Positions 34,992-43,300 of a DNA stretch of 64,000 nucleotides are shown one piece after another. The notes below the pieces were generated by a model. The model saw only the letters and a list, made by a program, of their open reading frames with translations. It had not been told where the DNA came from and made no database searches. The stretch's first letter is position 1; each line of letters opens with the position of its first letter. The translations under genes were made by a program, and so were the position numbers. Origin of the DNA: Thiogranum sp. (GTDB taxonomy: Bacteria; Pseudomonadota; Gammaproteobacteria; DSM-19610); the NCBI GenBank assembly GCA_030148805.1, contig JASBSS010000020.1, forward strand, positions 18,959 to 82,958. Direction: 5' to 3'.

Positions 34992-36023
34992 ATGAAGATC
35001 AAGAACCTGATGGAGTTTTTGAATAAAAATTCGGAGGATCCTCAGCCATCCCCCGAAGATCGTCCGTCGGCGCCGCGGGAGATCCCGCAGCAGGACGACA
35101 ATATCGTATATATTGAAAATTCAAGACTTGAGACGGTTGCCGGAGATTCCTCCGGGAAAGACATACTGGCCGGAGGGACGCAGTGGGTTGACGCCTACAT
35201 GGGGGATATCCTGATCTCGCTGGGATGCCTGGATCAGAGCAGTATCAACAAAATCATCGATTATCAGCGCGAGAAAGGACTTTACTTCGGCGAGGCCGGC
35301 GTCGAACTGGGTCTGTTGACAAAGGACGATATTCTCAAGGCGCTGTCGCGCCAGTTTGGCTACAGCTATGCCGGCGCCGACGCCGCGGCTTCCAAGGAAA
35401 TGGTGATGGCCAGCGCGCCGTTCAGCGAAGTCGCCGAGGAGTTTCGCGCCATCCGCGCCCAGTTGCTCAATGACTGGCTGACCGACGAACGTAAAACGCT
35501 GGCGATCGTCAGCCCAGGCGCGCAAGAGGGTCGCAGTTACTTCGCGGCGAATATTGCGCTGTCCTTCTCCCAGCTCGGCAAGGCCACGTTGCTGATCGAC
35601 GCGGATTTGCGCACACCCAGACAACACGACATCTTCGGAGTTGCCGGACGGGTCGGCTTGTCCCCGTTGCTGGCCGGTCGGGTGAAAATGGAGGAGCTCG
35701 ACAGTCTTCCCGACAACGTCTCATCGTTTCCGCATCTTTCCGTTCTCAGTTGTGGCCCGGTTCCGCCCAACCCCACGGAGTTGTTGAGCAACGACAAGTT
35801 CGCGCGGATTGTCAGGCGGCTGGAAGAGTACTTCGATGTCATCATCGTGGACACGCCCGCGGCTACCTACAAAGCGGATGTTCTGGCGATCACGTCGGTG
35901 GCCGGCAGCGCTCTCTTGATGGCCAGGCGCGGATATTCGCGACTCGACGAAATGAAGGCGTTAAGAAAAACATTGGAAAAAGCCAGGGCGCTGCCGGTCG
36001 GCGCCGTCATCAACCAGAACTAG
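34992..36023 (+). CDS. epsG: EpsG-type tyrosine-kinase-like ATPase with N-terminal MshEN-like domain
   Basis: A 343-residue cytoplasmic protein. Residues about 65-130 (GDILISLGCLDQSSINKIID... GLLTKDDILKALSRQFGY) resemble the GspE/MshE N-terminal domain, a c-di-GMP-binding type in some proteins. The BY-kinase-like ATPase follows, with SPGAQEGRSYFAANIA (174-189) in which Arg181 replaces the usual Walker A Lys. TLLIDADLRTPRQH is Walker A', and VIIVDTPAA is Walker B. The C-terminus lacks a tyrosine cluster, so classical autophosphorylation looks unlikely. It works with EpsF. ATG 34992 is preferred; GTG 34983 is possible. Confidence 0.88.
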   Translation: MKIKNLMEFLNKNSEDPQPSPEDRPSAPREIPQQDDNIVYIENSRLETVAGDSSGKDILAGGTQWVDAYMGDILISLGCLDQSSINKIIDYQREKGLYFGEAGVELGLLTKDDILKALSRQFGYSYAGADAAASKEMVMASAPFSEVAEEFRAIRAQLLNDWLTDERKTLAIVSPGAQEGRSYFAANIALSFSQLGKATLLIDADLRTPRQHDIFGVAGRVGLSPLLAGRVKMEELDSLPDNVSSFPHLSVLSCGPVPPNPTELLSNDKFARIVRRLEEYFDVIIVDTPAATYKADVLAITSVAGSALLMARRGYSRLDEMKALRKTLEKARALPVGAVINQN

Positions 36024-36043
36024 TTTGAGCGCGGAGCTGTGGC

Positions 36044-36853
36044 GTGAGTGCCGATACAATAATATTCCTGCATATCCCGAAAACCGGAGGCCGTTCGCTG
36101 CAAAACATTCTTCTGCGCAGATACTCCAAGGACGAAGCCATCGTGAACGCCCATGGGCGAATGGAGGAGATAGCGGGGTGGCCGGAAGCGCGAAAGCGCC
36201 AGATTCGCTATCTCCAGGGTCATTTCATCTATGGTGCCCACGCCGTATTGCCGCAACGGTGTCGTTATATCACCATGCTGCGTGAACCGGTGGATCGGGT
36301 TGTTTCCCATTACTACTATATCAAGAGGAGTGTGAACCATCCGCTCAATCGGGTTGTAAACGAGAAGGATATGAGCTTGGACGAGTATATCACCAGCGGG
36401 GTGTGCGAAGAGGTGAGCAATGATCAGGCGAGGCTGGTGGGGGGTGTATCGCGCGATGCGATGGTCGACCAGGAGGAGATGCTGCGCCTGGCCAAACAGC
36501 ATATCGACGAGGACTTTGTGGTTGCCGGGCTAATGGAGCGCTTCGACGAGACGCTACTGCTTCTGCGCAAACGGCTCGGTTTGCGAAATCTCTTCTACGG
36601 TGTCCGAAACCAGACGTTGGGCCGACCCATGAAGGAACAACTGCCTGCCCAGACGGTGCAGCTGATCCAGGAGCGGAACCGGGCGGATATCGAACTCTAC
36701 CAATATGCATCGAAGAAATTCGAACAGCAGATCGAAGAAGCAGGGCCTGGCTTCGGACGCGACGTTCAGCGCTTTCAGCGCATCAACCACCCCTACAGCA
36801 GTCTTTTCCATCTGGTCAGATCGGTAAAAAACAAGATGGTGGGCGGTATCTGA
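36044..36853 (+). CDS. Sulfotransferase family 2 (carbohydrate sulfotransferase-like)
   Basis: A 269-residue protein with the FLHIPKTGGRSLQNILL 5'-phosphosulfate loop at residues 8-24 and the ITMLREPVDRVVSHYYY 3'-phosphate segment, as in heparan-sulfate-type sulfotransferases. GTG start at 36044, 20 bp after epsG, so it may belong to the same operon. The substrate is probably the exopolysaccharide or a lipid-linked intermediate (inference from context). Confidence 0.87.
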   Translation: MSADTIIFLHIPKTGGRSLQNILLRRYSKDEAIVNAHGRMEEIAGWPEARKRQIRYLQGHFIYGAHAVLPQRCRYITMLREPVDRVVSHYYYIKRSVNHPLNRVVNEKDMSLDEYITSGVCEEVSNDQARLVGGVSRDAMVDQEEMLRLAKQHIDEDFVVAGLMERFDETLLLLRKRLGLRNLFYGVRNQTLGRPMKEQLPAQTVQLIQERNRADIELYQYASKKFEQQIEEAGPGFGRDVQRFQRINHPYSSLFHLVRSVKNKMVGGI

Positions 36854-36928
36854 TCGTCACCGCAACCCGCCGCCAAAGTCGTTTATTCGGACGGCCCCGG
36901 CCGAGTTGGATGCAAGTTGGACGCGTAT

Positions 36929-38206
36929 ATGACTTCTACAGGCGAATATCAACCCGGCGCTAATCATGTGGAGCGTCCCGAAAGGCAGAGGGTGCTGACC
37001 AACGTTCTGCTGGTATACCTTCTCATCTACCTGAGCGGCAGTTGGCGTTACAACCTGTTGCAGGATCCGCAACTGGTTGTCGGCTTTTTGCTTGCCGTCA
37101 CCGCGTGGTTGCTCTTCAGCGACCGCAGGATCAGCGAAGGTTTCCTGCTTTATGTCGCTGTATTTACCGGTTTGTTGCTGGCGCTAAGCCTGTATACGGG
37201 GGGGAGTCTGACGCTGACATCGGCGATATCGTCGGCGATGAAAATGGTCATTGCCTACCTGATCATAAGAACCGTGCGGGAAAAATTTGTAGAGACCTAC
37301 ATCAAAGTGATTGTGTTTCTCGCCGTCGTCAGTCTGTTTGGCTATATGACGGATCGGTTCAACCTGTTTGACGGCATCATCAGGAGTCTCCCGCGGGTGA
37401 GCAACCTTGGCTTCGAGGGCCTGCTGTATGTATATCGATTTCCCTGGCATATAGATCGGAACAACTCTATCTTTTTCGAGCCCGGCGCCTATCAGGCCTT
37501 TCTCAACGCGGCGCTCTTCATGCTGTTCTTTCTGAAATTGAGTTTCAGCAGAAAGAGGACGCTGGTGTACGTTCTTATTCTGCTAGGCACCCTGGTGACG
37601 ACGTTTTCGACCACTGGTTTCATTATATTTTTGGCCATGTTTCCGGCTGTCCTCTATAAAAGCCAGCTTTTGTCGACCCGAGGAAAGGTGAAACTTGTCG
37701 GCGCGGCGTTCGTCGTCGTGATAATATTTTCGGCTCAGTTCTATACCACTTTCCTGGTGAAGATAAGCGATTACCTGAGTGCCAACGAGTACGAGTTTAC
37801 CTATAGCGCGCAGGCGCGAAGCGCCGGGGCCAAAACAGACATAAAGGTGTTCAAGCAGCACCCGTTCGGCCTGGGTCAACGCGATTACGCCAAGATCTAC
37901 AGTGAGGTCGGTCGTGTCGATCTTGAAAAGAAGGGAACTTCGCCAAACGGGGTGACTAAGATTTTCGCCATATACGGTCTGCCTTTCGCGCTGTTCATAT
38001 TCGGTTCCTATTTCTGGGCAATGAAGACGTTGTTGCGAGAAAACCTGCTGGCGATAGTCGCCTATGTCATGTTTCTGCTCTTTCTCGCTGGAGAGTCCTA
38101 TTACATGGCCTCACCGATAACCTTCGCGCTTATCGCCTCGGCATTCATCTACCGAGGTGCCGAGAGTGCCAGAAACACCGAGCCGACTTATCAGGCGGTA
38201 AGGTAG
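36929..38206 (+). CDS. Polytopic membrane protein, probable O-antigen polymerase/ligase (Wzy-like)
   Basis: A 425-residue inner-membrane protein with about ten hydrophobic segments. A periplasmic-type loop between segments in the second half contains SAQARSAGAKTDIKVFKQHPFGLGQRDY, resembling the Wzy_C-type loop with its conserved Arg and His-Pro-x-Gly-xG pattern. This is the usual layout for repeat-unit polymerases and O-antigen ligases. ATG 36929 is chosen; a TTG at 36917 is possible. It lies between two sulfotransferase genes. Wzy versus ligase cannot be decided from sequence. Confidence 0.8.
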   Translation: MTSTGEYQPGANHVERPERQRVLTNVLLVYLLIYLSGSWRYNLLQDPQLVVGFLLAVTAWLLFSDRRISEGFLLYVAVFTGLLLALSLYTGGSLTLTSAISSAMKMVIAYLIIRTVREKFVETYIKVIVFLAVVSLFGYMTDRFNLFDGIIRSLPRVSNLGFEGLLYVYRFPWHIDRNNSIFFEPGAYQAFLNAALFMLFFLKLSFSRKRTLVYVLILLGTLVTTFSTTGFIIFLAMFPAVLYKSQLLSTRGKVKLVGAAFVVVIIFSAQFYTTFLVKISDYLSANEYEFTYSAQARSAGAKTDIKVFKQHPFGLGQRDYAKIYSEVGRVDLEKKGTSPNGVTKIFAIYGLPFALFIFGSYFWAMKTLLRENLLAIVAYVMFLLFLAGESYYMASPITFALIASAFIYRGAESARNTEPTYQAVR

Positions 38207-38247
38207 AATTCAGGACATCAAAATTCAACTTGCGGCGCCGCCGCCAC

Positions 38248-39111
38248 ATGGCAACCAATCCGATGAAAAAACTGAGATTTCTTCACATCCCGAAGACGGC
38301 TGGATCGACTTTTTCAAGAATTCTCCGCAATCAATATAAAGGTTCCCCCCAGTTTGTCTTCAAGGGGCAGCGCTTGCTCGATCAACAGCGGTATTCGGCC
38401 CTGTCCGAGCAAGAGCGGGCGCGAGTCGTATTGTTCACCGGTCATGCGCCGCTGGTCACGGGGATCCGCGAAGCCGATGAGGCCCCCACCATCACCATCC
38501 TGAGGGACCCGGTGAAACGGGTGAAATCCTTTATCCAGCACGTCTCTGAAGGGAAGAGCCCGTATTTGCTGGATGCCTACCCTCCAGAGCAGTTCGATCT
38601 GGACGAGTTTCTGGAAAGCGGCAATACCGAGCTGTCCAATCTTCAGTCGCGAATGCTGGTGAACTACGAGATGTCCGGTGACGAACTGGTTATCGGGCGT
38701 ATGACGCCAGCAGGGATTCTGGAGAAAGCGCTGGATAATCTCTTCAACAGGGTTGTGTGCTACGGCTTGCAGGAGTATTTCGATCAAAGCCTGATTCGCT
38801 TTTCCACGGTTCTGGGCTGGAAGATGCCCTATTACGAATACATGAACAAGCGCGATACCCGTCACCTGTTGACCTTCGAGGACAGGCACATGGAGAAAAT
38901 AATGGTGCTCAACGACATAGATATACAGTTCTATAATGCCGCGAGGGACCGGTTCGTGCACTTCGTCGAAAGCGACCCCGATTATCGACGTGTGTACGAG
39001 AGTTTCCGGATCCGGCAGAAACTCGCCTCGCCCATCATGAAGGTCTATGGCGGTACCGGGCGTTTCGTGAAAGCGAAGTACCGCGACGTTTTTGGCGGTA
39101 AGATTTCCTGA
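38248..39111 (+). CDS. Sulfotransferase family 2 (carbohydrate sulfotransferase-like)
   Basis: A 287-residue protein from ATG 38248, with ATG 38263 and TTG 38230 as alternatives. The 5'-phosphosulfate loop is FLHIPKTAGSTFSRILR and the 3'-phosphate site is TITILRDPVKRVKSFI. It resembles the 36044 protein only in these blocks, so they are likely different-specificity enzymes rather than a recent duplication. It lies after the Wzy-like gene. Confidence 0.87.
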   Translation: MATNPMKKLRFLHIPKTAGSTFSRILRNQYKGSPQFVFKGQRLLDQQRYSALSEQERARVVLFTGHAPLVTGIREADEAPTITILRDPVKRVKSFIQHVSEGKSPYLLDAYPPEQFDLDEFLESGNTELSNLQSRMLVNYEMSGDELVIGRMTPAGILEKALDNLFNRVVCYGLQEYFDQSLIRFSTVLGWKMPYYEYMNKRDTRHLLTFEDRHMEKIMVLNDIDIQFYNAARDRFVHFVESDPDYRRVYESFRIRQKLASPIMKVYGGTGRFVKAKYRDVFGGKIS

Positions 39112-39145
39112 CACCGCGGGTGTCGACCGAAGGCTGCGCAAGGTT

Positions 39146-40156
39146 ATGAACACGAGTTTGGACGGAGGGTTTCGAGAGGCAGAGCAACGGCCGGTTTTCG
39201 TCGTCGGCATGAACGGATCCGGTACCACGATGATGCTCAATTGCCTTAACGCCCATAGCGAACTCTACGGGTTTCCGCGGGAAACGCTTATTCTTCCTTA
39301 TTTTATCGCAAGGAGTAAGGATCGGGACCTGGGCACACCGGAGCGATTCCGGGAGCTATGGGACGAGTTCCGGGCGCAGTCGTGTTTCACCTGGGTCAAT
39401 GAGGGGCAGCCGCCACCCTTGCCGGAGCATTGGTTGGAGCTGCCGCCAGGCTTGTCCACGGTGATTGATGAGACCTTTCTGTATTTCGCGCGCAAGAACG
39501 GCAAGCGGCGTTGGTGCGAGAAATCTCCGATGTACGCGCAACACATTCCCGCCCTGCATGGGTTGTTTCCGCAGGCGAGTTTCATTCACATGATTCGGGA
39601 CGGACGTTCCTGCGCGGCATCCTTCCAGCGCCGGTGGGGGTATCACCCCGGTCGAACAATCTATCGTTGGAAAAAGGTGATCGCGGCGGCCAGGCAGGGG
39701 GCCAAGCAATGCGGCGCGAATTATCTGGAGGTGAATTACGAACGCCTGACGCGCGACCCGAGGGCGGAAATGGAACGGGTGTGCCAGTTCCTGAAGGTGG
39801 GGTTCGAGGACGGCGTGTTATCACCCAGCCGAAAACCCAGGCATATGGGATCCCAGGCCGATGTCATCACGGACTCCAAACCGAGATGGCAGTCGCAGTT
39901 CGACGCCAAGCGGATCCGTTCCCTGGAGAGCATCGCCGGCCAGTCATTGGATGATCTGGGCTATCCGGTCCAGTTCGTGAAGGGAAGCTCGGATCCGTCG
40001 GTTCATCGTTTGCGGTATTGGGCGTTTCTGGACTACTCGCGACGGGTCACAGCGGTCGTCTGGGACGATCTTACTCGGCCAAAGAAACATAAATGGGACA
40101 GTCTCGGTGGTCGTATCGGGCGTGCGATCAGACAGAAGTTCACCAGCAAAATCTAG
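39146..40156 (+). CDS. Sulfotransferase family protein
   Basis: A 336-residue sulfotransferase with FVVGMNGSGTTMMLNCL as the 5'-phosphosulfate loop (about residues 18-34). A WCEKSPMYAQHI segment and FIHMIRDGRSCAASF for the 3'-phosphate site follow. It is closer to the Sulfotransfer_3/StaL-like group than to the two preceding genes. ATG 39146 is favoured; the frame is open upstream into the previous gene. It ends the epsE-to-sulfotransferase run. Confidence 0.85.
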   Translation: MNTSLDGGFREAEQRPVFVVGMNGSGTTMMLNCLNAHSELYGFPRETLILPYFIARSKDRDLGTPERFRELWDEFRAQSCFTWVNEGQPPPLPEHWLELPPGLSTVIDETFLYFARKNGKRRWCEKSPMYAQHIPALHGLFPQASFIHMIRDGRSCAASFQRRWGYHPGRTIYRWKKVIAAARQGAKQCGANYLEVNYERLTRDPRAEMERVCQFLKVGFEDGVLSPSRKPRHMGSQADVITDSKPRWQSQFDAKRIRSLESIAGQSLDDLGYPVQFVKGSSDPSVHRLRYWAFLDYSRRVTAVVWDDLTRPKKHKWDSLGGRIGRAIRQKFTSKI

Positions 40157-40399
40157 CTGAATCAGCTTCCTTTAAACTCTCATTTCAAGCGTTTTCTAGA
40201 TATACCGGGCAGCCATCGTCGGTCTGGGATGCGCACTCGTTTCGGTTTTCCGTATAGGCGCGCTCAACGGGATCTGCTATAAGAAAACAGGCAGGGAGCG
40301 GACAGGCTTCGTTTCTTCGGGAAATGGGAGCGCCCCCATCCGTGGATGCACTGACGCGGGGTGTCCGACAAGAGAATAAGAGACAAAGAGGGGTCGGAA

Positions 40400-43300
40400 A
40401 TGATCGGGAAAACCGGCAGGTGCTCCTTATGGTCGTTTGTCCTCGTCATCGTGGGTGGGGTTTTCGCCGGTCATGGCTCAGGCGTTGAAGCGGCTCCCGG
40501 GCTGAGCACGGCACAACCGATCGCCGCCTATCTCAACGGGGCCTTCCCCAATTCTACGCCCGGGGCCTCGCCCGACGCGACCTGGGCCACTCAGAACGCC
40601 TTCCCCAATCTCACTTTCGTCGAACCTGTTCGGATTGTCGAGCATCCTACCCTGAACAAACTGGTCATCGTTTCCAAAGACGGCCAGGTAAATCTCATTG
40701 ACGATGACCCGGCCGCCACGACCAAGTCGCTTTTCCTCGATCTGCGCGGCAAGGTTCGGACACCGACGGTGGGAGAGGGCGGGCTGTCGGGTCTCGCCTT
40801 TCACCCCGAGTTCGGTCTGGCCTCGTCGCCCAACCGGGGTTACGTCTACGTGTGGTACCGCGCGCCCAGCGGTGGATCCTCGGACGGCTATCAGCGGCTG
40901 TCCCGTTTCAGCGTGCCGGACGGCCAGAACAGTGTCGATCCGGGTTCGGAATTCATTTTGATTCAACAATACGATCGTTCGGCCAACCATGTGGGGGGCG
41001 ACCTGTTCTTCGGTTCGGACGGCTTTCTCTACATACCGGTCGGCGACGAAGGCAACTGCTGTGACCGGTCGCTCAGCACCCAGCGGCTGGACCTGGGGCT
41101 GTTCAGTGGTCTGCTCAGGATCGATGTGGACCAGGATCCGTCGCGGAGTCATCCGATCCGGCGTCAACCCTTGAATCCCGCGCCGCCGCCTTCGGGGTCG
41201 CAGGGCTCGTTTACCCAAGGGTATTACATCCCCGATGACAATCCCTTCGTGGATCCCTCGGGCGCGAATCTTGAGGAGTTCTTTGCGCTGGGCCTGCGTC
41301 ACCCGTGGGTCGTGAGCCGTGATCCCGATACCGGCGACCTCTGGACAGGAGACGTCGGCGAATTCGCGCGCGAGGAGGTGAATCGGATATTCAAGGGCGC
41401 CAATCATCAATGGGCCTATAAGGAGGGAAGCTTGGCGGGAAAGATCCCGCAGCCCGGCGTGGTGATCGGCACCGAGGCGCCGCCCATTTGGGAGTACGAC
41501 CATACCGTGGGCCACGCGATCATCGGGGCCGGCGTCTATCGGGGATCGCGGTTCCCCGAGCTGTTTGGCAAATACCTGTTCTCGGATTTCACCGGCGGGC
41601 AGCTCTGGACGTTGGCTGTGCCCGCGGCCGGCGGCGCGGCCCAGGTCGAACAGATCGCCCAGATTCCCAGCGGCTTCCCAAACGGTATCAACGCCTACCG
41701 CCTGACCGACGATGGTCGGATTCTATTGGCCAAGACCTCTGGCGGTTTGGATCCCGGCGGCACCCTCCTTGAACTGACGCGCGGCGGGGCCGTTACCGCG
41801 CAACCCCCGTCGCTGCTGTCGCAAACCGGCGCGTTCCAGAATCTGGCGACGCTGGAACCCGCCGCGGGATGCCTACCCTATGACCTGAACGTCCCGTTCT
41901 GGTCCGACGCGGCTTTGAAGAGTCGCTGGATGTGCATTCCCAATGACAGCACTCATGACACGCCGCAGGAGCAAATCCAGTTTTCCGAGAACGGTGACTG
42001 GCAGTTTCCTGTCGGCGCCGTGTTGATCAAGCACTTCGAGATGTCCGTCGACGAGCAGAACCCCGGTGAGACCAGGCGTCTGGAGACGCGTTTTCTGGTG
42101 CATGCCAGTGACGGTTATTATGGGGTAACCTACAAATGGCGGGCCGACGGCAGTGATGCCGATCTCCTCTACGAGGGCCTGGATGAGGCTGTCCAGATCC
42201 AGACGCTTAGTGGAACCCGGACCCAGTCGTGGCGTTATCCCAGTCGCAACGAATGCCTGCGCTGTCATACCAACAATGCCGGCGGCGTGCTCGGTCCCAA
42301 GACCAGGCAGTTGAACCGGGATCTGCTCTACCCCAGCACCGGGATCGACGCGAACCAGCTGGAAACGCTCAACAGCCTGGGTATTTTTTCTCCGCCGCTC
42401 GACGTGGCCGATATCCCGGGCTTTCTGACGTCCGCGGCCGGCGACGACACGTCCGCGGGGCTCGCCGCCCGTGCCCGATCCTATCTGGACGCAAATTGTT
42501 CCTACTGCCATCGCCCGGGGGGTGTGCGCGCGAATTTCGACGCGCGCTTGACCACGCCGCTTGCCAACCAGGGATTAGTATACGGAGAGCTGCTCGATTC
42601 TTTCGGCATCGCCGGTGAAGCGGTGGTGGTTCCCGAGAGTCCGGGCCGCTCGATCCTCCACCACCGGCTCAGCCTGCCGAGCGATCAAAACGGTATGCCG
42701 CCGCTGGCAAAAAACCGTGTCGATACCAAGGGCGTGCAATTGATTGCCGACTGGATCAATTCCCTGGGGGGTTTTAGCGTAGGCAACACCACCGGCGGGG
42801 CACCGTTCGTCGACTCGCATAACCCCAGCCTGTTTATCAACGAGTCCGACACCTATACCAACAACGATGGCGAAGCGGTGCCCCTGAAGCTGGTGGAGTT
42901 CAGCTTTTATGCCAACAAAGCCGGTAATCCGATAACCCCCCTGGTGGTCAGGGTCGACGGCGACAATGATTTCACTGTCCTGGCGATAGGAACCACCCGG
43001 ACCCAGTCGGAGTATTCGCCGGGCGCCAATTCCTTCCCCTTCCAGGACTTCACGGACCGTTTCATCACGCTCCAGCCCGGTGAAACCATCGCGACCGGTT
43101 TCCTGGACAGTTTTCCGGATGGTTCCGGATGGGGAAAGGGGACGGTGATTCCGGCGGTCAACAGCAGTAGCGAGGACGAGATATGGGCGCTACTGCCCAG
43201 CCCGCTGATTCTGGCGAGCAATGGCTTTATCGCGGGTCGTGACACACCCAGGGTGGTCGAGGGTGAGTCGCCGCGGGTCACCAACAACGGCAAGGCGTTG

